A stretch of DNA of 15,484 bases from Planctomycetota bacterium. Its GTDB lineage: Bacteria > Planctomycetota > UBA1135 > GCA-002686595. The notes under the pieces are model-generated. The model did not search any database. It worked only from the letters and a program-made list of their open reading frames with translations, and was not told the DNA's origin. A program made the position numbers and the translations under genes. Shown in pieces: positions 7,070 to 14,356 of the stretch. Within the stretch, counting starts at the first letter, position 1. The number at the start of each line of letters is the position of its first letter. The stretch lies in the NCBI GenBank assembly GCA_011524785.1, contig WTJQ01000527.1:1-15484 (forward strand), written 5' to 3'.

Positions 7070-8079
7070 AGCCCTTCGAGATGGCCCTGCCGCGGAGTGT
7101 CGAGGAGGCGACGCGGCTCCTGCCCGACACCATCGGGGACGACCGGGCCCGCCTCCTCGCGGGTGGTCAGGACCTCCTGACCGAGATGAAGGAGCACCTC
7201 GTCGAGCCTGACGTGGTGGTGAACCTGAAGTCGGTCCCCGGGCTCGCAGGCATCGAGGACGAGGGCTCGGCCGTGCGGATCGGCGCGCTGACCACCCTCG
7301 CGACGCTCGAGGCCTTCGCGGCGCAGTCTCCCTTCGAGGGCTGCGAGCGTGGGTTCCGGATGCTGCTCGAGGCCGTCGAGTCGGTCGCGAGTCCTCAGAT
7401 CCGGTCGCAGGCGACCCTGGGGGGCAACCTCAACCAGCGCCCGCGCTGCTGGTACTACCGGATGGAGCAGTTCCCCTGCCTCAAGAAGGGGGGGACCGAG
7501 TGCTTCAGCTACTACGGGAAGAACCGCTACAACGCGATCCTGGGCGGCGGGCCGAGCTACATCGTGCATCCCAGCGATCTGGCAGTGGCCCTGACCGCGC
7601 TGGATGCGGAGGTCGAGCTCGTGGGGCCGACCGGGACGCGGAGCATGCTCGTGGAGGACTTCTTCGTCCTCCCGAGTGAGGGGGATCCGCTGCGTGAGAC
7701 GCGCATCGCCGCCAATGAGGTCCTGTCCTGCGTGCGCATCCCCAAGGCCTCCATGGCCCGCAAGTCCGTGTGGCTGAAGTTCAAGGAGCGGGACGCCTAC
7801 GACTTCGCGCTGGCCTCGGTCGCACTCTCGGCGGAGCACGCAGGGGATGGGTCCTACGGCGACGTTCGGCTCGTGCTGGGTGGAGTCGCTCCCACGCCCT
7901 GGCGCTGCCACCGCACGGAGAAGAAGCTCCTGGGGCGTGAACCCGGGGAGGATGCCAGCGTGCTGGCGCAGGAGGATGCGCTGGCCGAGGCCGAGCCGCT
8001 CTCCGAGAACGGCTACAAGGTCCCGCTGACCAAGGGCCTCATCGCCCAGGCCCTGCTCCGCATCGAGGAGGTGCGCTGA
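7066..8079 (+). CDS. FAD-binding subunit of a xanthine/aldehyde oxidoreductase with PaoB-type Fe-S insertion
   Basis: This 337-residue flavoprotein passes electrons from the Fe-S clusters to an acceptor. LAGGQDLL (31-38) is the FAD pyrophosphate loop, and SPQIRSQATLGGNL (109-122) is the second FAD motif. Just after it comes the insertion that holds a [4Fe-4S] cluster in PaoB and HcrB: C128 (RCWYY), C138 (FPCLKK) and C146 (TECFS). The position of PaoB's fourth cysteine (..CIATHPSD) is here S164 (GGGPSYIVHPSD), read from an AGC codon. The cluster may therefore be serine-ligated, three-cysteine or absent. The C-terminal domain (LKFKERDAYDFALASVAL, LGGVAPTPWR) is intact. The start overlaps the upstream stop as ATGA behind GGAGG (7056-7060). 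The stop overlaps the next gene as TGATG. Confidence 0.93.
   Translation: MKPFEMALPRSVEEATRLLPDTIGDDRARLLAGGQDLLTEMKEHLVEPDVVVNLKSVPGLAGIEDEGSAVRIGALTTLATLEAFAAQSPFEGCERGFRMLLEAVESVASPQIRSQATLGGNLNQRPRCWYYRMEQFPCLKKGGTECFSYYGKNRYNAILGGGPSYIVHPSDLAVALTALDAEVELVGPTGTRSMLVEDFFVLPSEGDPLRETRIAANEVLSCVRIPKASMARKSVWLKFKERDAYDFALASVALSAEHAGDGSYGDVRLVLGGVAPTPWRCHRTEKKLLGREPGEDASVLAQEDALAEAEPLSENGYKVPLTKGLIAQALLRIEEVR
8066..8072 (+). promoter_or_regulatory. Ribosome binding site of the cysteine-rich small gene
   Basis: AGGAGGT lies 6 nt before the ATG at 8079, within the last codons of the FAD gene. This near-ideal site is the main evidence that the small frame after it is translated. Confidence 0.75.
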
Positions 8080-8324
8080 TGAGTGACGCCACGGATGCCG
8101 ATCGTGGGGGTCTTCCGCGCCTCCTCTGCGCGGACCTGCAGAGCAAGAAGCTGATGGTGACGGGCGGGTTGGCCCGGAGTGCCGAGGACGTCCTGGATCG
8201 GAGCCAGCACTGTTGGTGCGAGCGCACCTGCAAGCAGCTGGGGCCCGATGGAGAGCTCGCGTGGCCCGACGACTGCACGGAGGGCCGCAGCTGCTACCGC
8301 AGCCCGTATGCTGGGCTCTCCTGA
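8079..8324 (+). CDS. Small cysteine-rich protein, unrecognised, coupled to the oxidoreductase operon
   Basis: This 81-residue protein has six cysteines: C17 (RLLCADL), C45, C47 and C51 (HCWCERTC), C66 (DDCTEG) and C72 (RSCYRS). I do not recognise the family. The spacing C-x-C-x3-C-x14-C-x5-C and the HCWC cluster suggest metal or Fe-S binding, or disulfides if exported. It has no signal peptide or membrane segment and is fairly acidic. The evidence that it is real is strong: a TGATG overlap with the FAD gene, an AGGAGGT site, and cysteines grouped in a compact region, unlike the arginine/proline-rich shadow frames of this genome. Its place directly after the three enzyme subunits suggests a role in cofactor assembly, electron transfer or maturation; that is inference. 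The downstream gene starts 18 nt later. Confidence 0.8.
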   Translation: MSDATDADRGGLPRLLCADLQSKKLMVTGGLARSAEDVLDRSQHCWCERTCKQLGPDGELAWPDDCTEGRSCYRSPYAGLS

Positions 8325-8342
8325 TCCAGGGCCGTCTCCATC

Positions 8343-8990
8343 ATGAAACACTCCCTCCTGCTGCTCCTCGCCGCCGTGGCTGGCCTCGCTGCCGGCAAGA
8401 CCGATCCCGGCCCCGTGGGGCCGCAGGGCGCCTACCTGGAGGCGCGCAGCGCCACGGTGTGGGGCGGCGGCTGCCACATCAATGCGGAGATCGTGACGCA
8501 GGAGCGCCGGGCGCTCGTTGGGTACGCGTTCGAGGGCGGGGCCTTCAACGGGACGGCGGTGGCCGGGGTGAATCTCGTCGCGGCCCTGGAGGCGGAGCTG
8601 CCGCTGAGTGAGGGTGGACCGGATCGGGCCATCGTGTGGGTCTCGGGTGCGACCCCAGAGGCACGCTCCGCGGCCTTGGCCTGGGCCGTTGGCGGCCTCG
8701 GGCTGGAGGGCGGCTCCTACGAGGTCGTGGAGGAGACGGTGACGGTGGACCTGGGTGCGCTCCGCCTCAGCGTCGACGGGCACCTGCTGGTCGAGGGGGA
8801 CCCTGTTCCCGACGCGGCCTGCTGCACCATGCCGGAGGCGCGCTGGTACGGGCCCCTCGATGGCCGCGTGAGCGACAGCCGCGTGGGCATGGCGGAGACC
8901 TGCCGCCTCGGCCGAGCCGATGGCCTCACCCCCTGGTCCTCCACCGGCACCAACTCCCTCCAGTTCGGGCGCTTCGGCTCCGCGCGCTGA
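8343..8990 (+). CDS. Secreted DUF1326-like protein
   Basis: This 215-residue protein begins with a clear Sec signal (MKH then a leucine/alanine core, residues 4-18), with likely cleavage near LAAG-KT. The mature part resembles the DUF1326 family. GAYLEARSATVWGGGCHINAE (from 29) matches the family's opening strand and conserved cysteine, and DAACCTMPEARWYGPL (157-172) matches its CC...WY block. The C-terminus TNSLQFGRF is also typical. Cysteines are C44, C160, C161 and C187. The biochemical function of the family is not established to my knowledge; the cysteines could bind a metal or form disulfides. Because the oxidoreductase is also predicted to lie outside the cytoplasm, the two products may share a compartment. 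The start has no clear Shine-Dalgarno sequence, but the 18-nt and 9-nt gaps on either side indicate co-transcription. Confidence 0.75.
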   Translation: MKHSLLLLLAAVAGLAAGKTDPGPVGPQGAYLEARSATVWGGGCHINAEIVTQERRALVGYAFEGGAFNGTAVAGVNLVAALEAELPLSEGGPDRAIVWVSGATPEARSAALAWAVGGLGLEGGSYEVVEETVTVDLGALRLSVDGHLLVEGDPVPDAACCTMPEARWYGPLDGRVSDSRVGMAETCRLGRADGLTPWSSTGTNSLQFGRFGSAR

Positions 8991-8999
8991 GGCGCACCC

Positions 9000-11360
9000 A
9001 TGGCCAAGCGTGCGAAGCGGTCCGCGACCGCAGGGCAGGAGGATGGTCTCCAGGAGCTGATCGTGCTCCCGGTGCGGAACATGATCCTGTTCCCCGGGGT
9101 CGCGCTTCCGCTGATGGTCGGCCGTGATCGCTCCATTCGCGCGATCCAAGCCGCCATGCAGCAGGGGCAGCCGATCGGCCTCCTGCTCCAACGGGACGGT
9201 GAGCTCGAGGAGCCGGGCCCCGAGGAGCTGTACACCGTCGGTACCATCGCCGAGATCGTCCGCTACTGGCCGATGAGCGAGGATCGCCACAACGCGATCT
9301 GCCAGGCCTCCGAGCGGTTCGAGGTCGTGGAGTACGTGCAGACCGAGCCCTACCTCGTGGCTCGCGTGCGTCCGCTGGAGGAGGACGAGCGCCGCGGGCG
9401 TGCGATCGACGCGCGCTTCCGCGCCCTGCGGGAGCGTGCCCAAGAGGTTCTCGAGCTCGCTCCGGGGGCTCCTGAGGACCTCGCGCAGGCGGTGGCCGGG
9501 ATCGAGTCGCCCAACCAACTGGCCTACCTGGTCGCGACCTTCATGGACGCGCCCGTGGAGGCGAAGCAGGAGCTTCTCGAGACCCACGAGCTGCGCGGTC
9601 GGCTCGACCGGCTGATCCGGATCCTGGGTGACCTGAAGGAGGTCCTGGAGCTCTCGCACAAGATCCGGCAGGACACTCGGGGCACCCTCGACAAGGCCCA
9701 GCGCGAGTACTTCCTCCGCGAGCAGCTGCGCTCGATCCGCAAGGAGCTCGGCGAAGAGGGGGACGTCGAGTCCGAGCTCGATGACCTCCGTCGCCGGGTC
9801 GCGGAGCTGCCCCTCGACGAGGCGGCCCGGGAGCTCGTGGAGCGTGACCTGCAGCGCCTCTCGCGCACGCCTGAGCAGTCCGCGGAGCACCCCATGCTGC
9901 GCACCTGGGTCGAGACTCTGCTGGAGCTGCCCTGGGCGCTGCCGGAGCGTGCCGCGCTCAACCTCCGTCATGCTGAGGCGATCCTCGAGGAGGACCACTA
10001 CGGTCTCGAGCGTGTGAAGACTCGCATCCTCGAGGCACTGGCCGTCCGGAAGCGGGCGCCTGCCGGGCAAGGGACGATCCTCTGCCTCGTGGGCCCCCCA
10101 GGGGTGGGCAAGACCTCCCTGGGACGCAGCGTCGCTCGAGCGCTGGGGCGGCCCTTCGCGCGCGTGGCCCTGGGTGGGGTGCACGACGAGGCGGAGGTCC
10201 GCGGTCACCGCAGGACCTACGTGGGCGCGATGCCGGGGCGCATCCTCAAGGCTCTGCAGGAGGCTGGCGCGCCCGACCCCGTGTTCGTGCTCGACGAGGT
10301 GGACAAGCTGGGCCGCGGGATCCAAGGGGATCCGTCAGCGGCCCTGCTCGAGGTCCTCGATCCCGCGCAGAACGGGAGCTTCACCGATGCTTACCTCGGG
10401 GTCCCCTTCGATCTCTCACGGGTGTTCTTCCTCGCGACGGCGAACGTGCTGCACGAGATCCCCGGCCCCCTGCGCGACCGCATGGAGGTGCTCGAGCTGC
10501 CGGGGTACACGGAGGAGGAGAAGCTCCAGATCGCGAAGCGGCACCTGTGGCCCGAGCAGCTGGAGGCCGCGGGCCTCGGCCGCTCCGAGGTCCAGCTCCG
10601 TGCGAGCGGGCTCAAGGCTCTGCTCCGCGGATACACGCGCGAGGCGGGGGTCCGGGAGCTGGCACGCAGGCTCGGAGCGCTGTGTCGCCACGCCGCCCTG
10701 CGCTCCGCTCGGGGTCGCAAGCGGCGCCCGCTGATCGTGGATGGCGAGGCGTTGATGGACATCCTCGGGCCCGCGCCGTACGAACGGGAGGCCCGGGCGC
10801 GCCGTGCGGCCGTTGGCGTGGCCACCGGACTGGCCTGGACTCCGGTCGGAGGGGAGCTGCTCTTCATCGAGGCCGCGTCCATGCCCGGCAAAGGTGAGCT
10901 CGTCCTGACGGGGCACCTCGGCGAGGTCATGCAGGAGAGCGCGCGCATCGCGGTGACGCTCGCACGGGCGAACTCCGTCGCCTACGGGCTCAGCGAGCGG
11001 CCGCTGGAGGGGCTGGATCTCCACCTCCACGTGCCGCAGGGAGCGGTCCCGAAGGATGGTCCGAGTGCCGGCGTGGCCCTGACCTGTGCGCTGGTCTCCC
11101 TCCTCTCGGGGCGCAAGCTCCGAGCCGACCTGGCCATGACGGGGGAGGTCAGCCTCCGCGGCGCCGTCCTGCCCGTTGGGGGCATCAAGGAGAAGGTGCT
11201 GGCCGCGCTGGCGTCGGGCATCCGGACCGTGGCGCTGCCGCGGAGGAACCTGGTCGATCTGGAGGAGGTCCCGGCCGAGGCGCGAGAGCGCATGGAGTTC
11301 ATCGGGCTCGACTCGATCGAGCAGGCGCTGGAGCTCGCCCTCCAGGGCAGGGCGGGGTGA
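9000..11360 (+). CDS. lon: ATP-dependent protease Lon (LonA type)
   Basis: This 786-residue LonA degrades damaged and selected regulatory proteins in the cytoplasm. The substrate-binding N-domain begins at about residue 20 (IVLPVRNMILFPGV). The coiled region contains REYFLREQLRSIRKELGE. The AAA+ module has Walker A GPPGVGKT at 365-372 (K371) and Walker B VFVLDE at 428-433. The protease domain has PKDGPSAG with catalytic S689 and GGIKEK with catalytic K732, matching the E. coli S679/K722 dyad. Length and all key residues are normal, so it should be active. It starts 9 nt after the DUF1326-like gene with only a weak GAGGCG ahead. Its stop overlaps the next gene as GTGA. Placement inside a molybdo-enzyme operon is unusual; lon more often stands alone or next to clpX. 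Confidence 0.97.
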   Translation: MAKRAKRSATAGQEDGLQELIVLPVRNMILFPGVALPLMVGRDRSIRAIQAAMQQGQPIGLLLQRDGELEEPGPEELYTVGTIAEIVRYWPMSEDRHNAICQASERFEVVEYVQTEPYLVARVRPLEEDERRGRAIDARFRALRERAQEVLELAPGAPEDLAQAVAGIESPNQLAYLVATFMDAPVEAKQELLETHELRGRLDRLIRILGDLKEVLELSHKIRQDTRGTLDKAQREYFLREQLRSIRKELGEEGDVESELDDLRRRVAELPLDEAARELVERDLQRLSRTPEQSAEHPMLRTWVETLLELPWALPERAALNLRHAEAILEEDHYGLERVKTRILEALAVRKRAPAGQGTILCLVGPPGVGKTSLGRSVARALGRPFARVALGGVHDEAEVRGHRRTYVGAMPGRILKALQEAGAPDPVFVLDEVDKLGRGIQGDPSAALLEVLDPAQNGSFTDAYLGVPFDLSRVFFLATANVLHEIPGPLRDRMEVLELPGYTEEEKLQIAKRHLWPEQLEAAGLGRSEVQLRASGLKALLRGYTREAGVRELARRLGALCRHAALRSARGRKRRPLIVDGEALMDILGPAPYEREARARRAAVGVATGLAWTPVGGELLFIEAASMPGKGELVLTGHLGEVMQESARIAVTLARANSVAYGLSERPLEGLDLHLHVPQGAVPKDGPSAGVALTCALVSLLSGRKLRADLAMTGEVSLRGAVLPVGGIKEKVLAALASGIRTVALPRRNLVDLEEVPAEARERMEFIGLDSIEQALELALQGRAG

Positions 11361-12514
11361 GACGCCTTGCCGTCGTGATGAGACGCCTGCTGCGGTCGAG
11401 GGCATCCCTGGTGCTTCGGTGGAGCTGTCTCCTGCTCCTGACGATCCCAGGAGAGCCTGCCTTCGGGGAGAGCAGGAATCCGACGCGGCCTCATCCGGAC
11501 TCCGAGAGCCGGACCCTCGTGAGCTGGGTCGACGGCCAGCCTCGGGTCGAGGTCAAGGTGCAGGTGGCGAGTCTGTTGGAGGTGCTGCCGAGCCTGGAGG
11601 TTGGGGACGGAGAGTTGCTCGACGTCGCTCGACTCGAGGCGGCACGCCCGGCGGTGGCCGAGTACGTGGACGACCACCTGAGGGTCGTCGTGGGCGGAGC
11701 CGAGGTGCTGTTCGAGGAGGGCACCGTGGCCTTCGTCGAACCGGATGGAGCGCGCTCACCTGACGGTTGGCAGTGGGTCCGAGTGGCCTCCAGTGGCCTC
11801 GGGCCCGTGGTGGCCGAGGGAGCGCCAGCGCTCCTAGTGGAGATGGTCCTCTTCCTGGAGACCAGCCCCGGACATCTGGACACCCTCGTCGTGCGCTGGC
11901 CGGATGCCCTCCCGGACGTGGCCGTCCTCTCCGCGGGCATCTCGACCTGGAGTGGTTCGCCCGGCGAATCCCTGCGGCGGGGCCAGGTCGTGGATGGCGC
12001 CCTGGGGGCGCTGCTCGGCGTCGGATGGCTGAGCGTGGCCCTGCTGCTTGCGGCGGGGGCCGGAACGGTTCGCGAGAGGAGCTCGCGGCTGTTCGTGCCG
12101 TGGCTCGGGGGGGCGGTCCTAGCCGGGAGCGCCGAGCTCGCGGCCCCCGGACTGTTCGGGCAGTGGATGGAGGCCAGGACGGCCGGGCTCGCTGCTGGGA
12201 TCGTGGCCGTCTATCTGGGGCTCGACGGAGTCCTGGACAGGGACCGGAGGCGCCTTGCTTGGGAGGGACTCGCCGCCGGACTGGTGACGGGCGTGGCGGC
12301 CTCCCTGCACCCTGACCTGCTTCCGAACGCCCTGGACCCAGGGCTCGCGCGCGCTGGCTTCATGGGCGCCCTCCTGGCGACCACGGGCCTTGGAGGCCTC
12401 CTCCTGGCACGAATCGCAGCGCGTCTCGGCAGCGCCCTTCCTCTCGTCGTGGCAGTCGCCGGCCTCGTGGTCTTCGCCCTTCGCGCTCTCGGGAGCCTGG
12501 GGCCAGGCACCTGA
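11357..12514 (+). CDS. Exported/multi-pass membrane protein of unknown function, coupled to lon
   Basis: This protein has 385 residues from a GTG at 11357, or 378 from an ATG at 11378. The GTG overlaps the lon stop as GTGA. The N-terminus looks like a Sec signal (arginine-rich 9-22, hydrophobic 23-31, AFG-ES near 35-39). A soluble acidic domain of about 170 residues (40-210), rich in beta-type valine strands, is followed by six probable membrane segments at about 213-236, 246-263, 274-291, 302-318, 333-353 and 358-377. I do not recognise the family. The layout of an extracytoplasmic domain plus a C-terminal helical bundle recalls HupE/UreJ-like proteins, but I see none of their histidine motifs. 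It ends the operon. A strong hairpin covers its last codons. Confidence 0.8.
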   Translation: MRRLAVVMRRLLRSRASLVLRWSCLLLLTIPGEPAFGESRNPTRPHPDSESRTLVSWVDGQPRVEVKVQVASLLEVLPSLEVGDGELLDVARLEAARPAVAEYVDDHLRVVVGGAEVLFEEGTVAFVEPDGARSPDGWQWVRVASSGLGPVVAEGAPALLVEMVLFLETSPGHLDTLVVRWPDALPDVAVLSAGISTWSGSPGESLRRGQVVDGALGALLGVGWLSVALLLAAGAGTVRERSSRLFVPWLGGAVLAGSAELAAPGLFGQWMEARTAGLAAGIVAVYLGLDGVLDRDRRRLAWEGLAAGLVTGVAASLHPDLLPNALDPGLARAGFMGALLATTGLGGLLLARIAARLGSALPLVVAVAGLVVFALRALGSLGPGT

Positions 12515-12520
12515 GAGCGC
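12483..12520. terminator. Strong hairpin at the convergent junction, likely bidirectional terminator
   Basis: GCGCTCTC (12483-12490) pairs with GAGAGCGC (12513-12520). GGG (12491-12493) pairs with CCT (12510-12512) through one G-T wobble. After a single A-A mismatch, GCCTGG pairs with CCAGGC (12495-12508) around a tiny loop. About 17 pairs form over 38 nt, spanning the stop codon of the plus-strand gene and ending 6 nt before the minus-strand stop. There is no T-tract on either side, so it is not a classical intrinsic terminator, but its position between two converging genes suits one that blocks read-through both ways. Confidence 0.55.
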
Positions 12521-12526
12521 AGGCGA

Positions 12527-14317
12527 TCAGGCCAGCCGCTGGGCCAGCGCCTCGAGGCGCCCTGCGCTCTCGCGGAGCCCCCCTGGACGGCTGCGGATCA
12601 GCCAGGCGTGTCGATGCTGGGTCGCGGCGTCGACGGCCGACGACCTGAGGTCCTGGCGGACCGGTTCGGGCAGCTCCTCGAGCGGGGCCATCTCCGCCTC
12701 GAGGCGAGCGCGGGCGAGGCGGGTCCCGAAGGACGCGATGGCGGCCGCAGCCTCGAGCTCGGTGCGGCACGCTCCTCGCCCCGGCAGCAGGGTCAGAGCC
12801 TCCCGCAGCGCGGCCTCATGGGCCTCACAGCCGGCGATGGAGAGCTCCGGCGCCCGCTCGACCTCGGCCGCGTGGGCGTAGCGCAGGTGGAAGAAGGCCG
12901 CGGTGCCATTGACCGCAGGGGAGCCCAATGCCCTGTGAGCCCGGCCCAGGGCCACCAGGCCGCCGCCGGCTCCCTGGGAGGCGGGGACGAGCCAGTCGAT
13001 GGCCTCCGCCAGATCGCTGGGCATGCTGCCGGGGTTCCAGGCCTCGGCAGCCGCCGCCACGATTCCGGGCCAGGCCGTGCAGGGAGGCTGCCAGTGGCCG
13101 AAGTCCCCCCAGTCCGTCATCAGCATGCCGCGCGCCCCGTGGTCGACGGCGGCGCGGATGGCCTCGCGCACGTTGGCCTCCATGTTGTCGACCCGCCCCA
13201 GCATGCTCTGCCAAGTGCTCGTTCCGGGGACCACCCAGAACGGGAGGCCGCTGGCCGCGAAGAGGGTCGCGTGCTCCTGGAACGGATGACCTGCCTCGTA
13301 GCCCCACTCGAGGGCCGTCGCATCGCGTGGGAGGCGCGGGACGAGGTCAGGGTGCTGCACGATGATGTCACCCCAGAACTGCGTGCGCCCACCGCGCTCC
13401 GTGACCCGCCTGTTCACCTTCTCGAGGTACTCCAGGTAGACGACGCCCTTGCCCTTGCTCTCGCAGAGCTGGCGACTCCGTCCTTCCCCGAGGTCGAAGG
13501 TCTCATCGAGCCCCACGTTGACCACGGGGCTGCGGAAGCAGGGCATGAGCTGGTCCAGCAGGTCCTCGACGAGCGCCAGCGATCCCGGGTCCTGGGGGCA
13601 GAGGGAGAACGGCTCCTTGGCGACGCTGAAGGCGTGTTCGATCCCCTCGGGACATTCGGCGAGCGGTGCGTACCGCGGCAGGGTCAGCCATCGGTGCATG
13701 TGCCCGAAGCAGTTCTGGTTGGCGGCCAGCTCGACGCCCACACCGGAGGCCCAGGCGTCCAGCTCGCGGACCTCCGATGGGGTCAGGGGGGACGCCTCCG
13801 CCCAGACCTCCTCGTGCCCCGCGTAGGCGAAGGTGTGCTCCACGTACAGCTGGAGGTGGTCGTACTTCAGGCTGCCCAGGAGATCGATGAGCGCCCGCAG
13901 CTCGTCCATCGTGGGGACGCGGTCCCGGGAGACGTCGAGCATGTAGCCTCGGCGCTCGAGGGCTGGCGCATCCTCGATGCGACAGCAGGGCATGCGACCG
14001 CCCTCGGCCAGGCGGAAGAGCTGGGCGACCGTCGCAGCGGAGGGGAACAGGAGCTTCTCGGGGGTGGTGACCCGGATCCCGCTGGGAGCGACCTCGATGC
14101 ACATGCTCGTGAGGTCCGGGTTCACCGAGACGCGAACGAGGGCCTCGGTCGGGCCGCTGGCCTCCAGGGGGAGCCCCGGCAGGAACCGCTCGAGGGCCTG
14201 CTGCCAGGCCAGCGGTGCAGAGACGGCCAGCGGCCGATCCGCGTCGAGCGTGAGGACCTCCGGATGCTCGACCAGCGTCCGGGGGCGGGGGAGCAAGCGT
14301 TCGAGCCCAGGACTCAT
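12527..14317 (-). CDS. Glycoside hydrolase family 20 (beta-N-acetylhexosaminidase-like)
   Basis: This 596-residue protein has a GH20 layout. An N-terminal alpha/beta domain (about 5-115) precedes the catalytic barrel, which opens with RRGYMLDVSRDRVPTMDEL (122-140) and KYDHLQLYVEHTF (151-163). NQNCFGHMHRWL (201-211) follows, and the catalytic Asp-Glu pair is D271-E272 in NVGLDETFDLG. Later barrel parts include TQFWGDI (312-318), ALEWGYE (335-341) and TDWGDFGHWQ (401-410). In this family the aspartate positions the substrate acetamido group and the glutamate is the general acid. The last 165 residues are alanine/leucine-rich helices. There is no signal peptide, so a cytoplasmic role on imported or recycled amino-sugar glycans is likely. 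The ATG at 14317 has no Shine-Dalgarno sequence. The exact substrate is unproven. Confidence 0.85.
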   Translation of the reverse strand: MSPGLERLLPRPRTLVEHPEVLTLDADRPLAVSAPLAWQQALERFLPGLPLEASGPTEALVRVSVNPDLTSMCIEVAPSGIRVTTPEKLLFPSAATVAQLFRLAEGGRMPCCRIEDAPALERRGYMLDVSRDRVPTMDELRALIDLLGSLKYDHLQLYVEHTFAYAGHEEVWAEASPLTPSEVRELDAWASGVGVELAANQNCFGHMHRWLTLPRYAPLAECPEGIEHAFSVAKEPFSLCPQDPGSLALVEDLLDQLMPCFRSPVVNVGLDETFDLGEGRSRQLCESKGKGVVYLEYLEKVNRRVTERGGRTQFWGDIIVQHPDLVPRLPRDATALEWGYEAGHPFQEHATLFAASGLPFWVVPGTSTWQSMLGRVDNMEANVREAIRAAVDHGARGMLMTDWGDFGHWQPPCTAWPGIVAAAAEAWNPGSMPSDLAEAIDWLVPASQGAGGGLVALGRAHRALGSPAVNGTAAFFHLRYAHAAEVERAPELSIAGCEAHEAALREALTLLPGRGACRTELEAAAAIASFGTRLARARLEAEMAPLEELPEPVRQDLRSSAVDAATQHRHAWLIRSRPGGLRESAGRLEALAQRLA

Positions 14318-14323
14318 GGCGCG

Positions 14324-14329
14324 ATTCTA
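14324..14329 (-). promoter_or_regulatory. -10-like TAGAAT six nt before the hexosaminidase ATG (possible leaderless promoter)
   Basis: On the minus strand TAGAAT is followed by CGCGCC and then ATG. A -10 element here would place the transcript start on or next to the start codon, fitting the absence of a Shine-Dalgarno sequence. No good -35 is visible. Confidence 0.4.
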
Positions 14330-14347
14330 GCGGTCCGCCCTTGCTAG
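14327..14347. repeat. Inverted repeat CTAGC-N11-GCTAG between divergent starts
   Basis: CTAGC (14327-14331) and GCTAG (14343-14347) mirror each other in the 39-nt gap between the hexosaminidase and glycosyltransferase starts. Each arm overlaps the TAnnnT element of one gene, so the symmetry may come from two similar promoters rather than from an operator. Confidence 0.45.
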
Positions 14348-14350
14348 GCT
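14345..14350 (+). promoter_or_regulatory. -10-like TAGGCT six nt before the glycosyltransferase ATG (possible leaderless promoter)
   Basis: TAGGCT is followed by CGCAGC and then ATG at 14357, with the same spacing as the element facing the opposite gene. There is no Shine-Dalgarno sequence and no obvious -35. Confidence 0.35.
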
Positions 14351-14356
14351 CGCAGC

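Noticed and set aside
8013..10325. Very long antisense open frame (770 codons) spanning the DUF1326-like gene and half of lon
   Set aside because: It crosses several real genes on the other strand and its composition matches the shadow frames; no domain is recognisable.
12608..14347. Plus-strand open frame (579 codons) opposite the hexosaminidase
   Set aside because: Shadow of the GH20 gene, with no motifs and arginine/glycine/histidine-rich translation.
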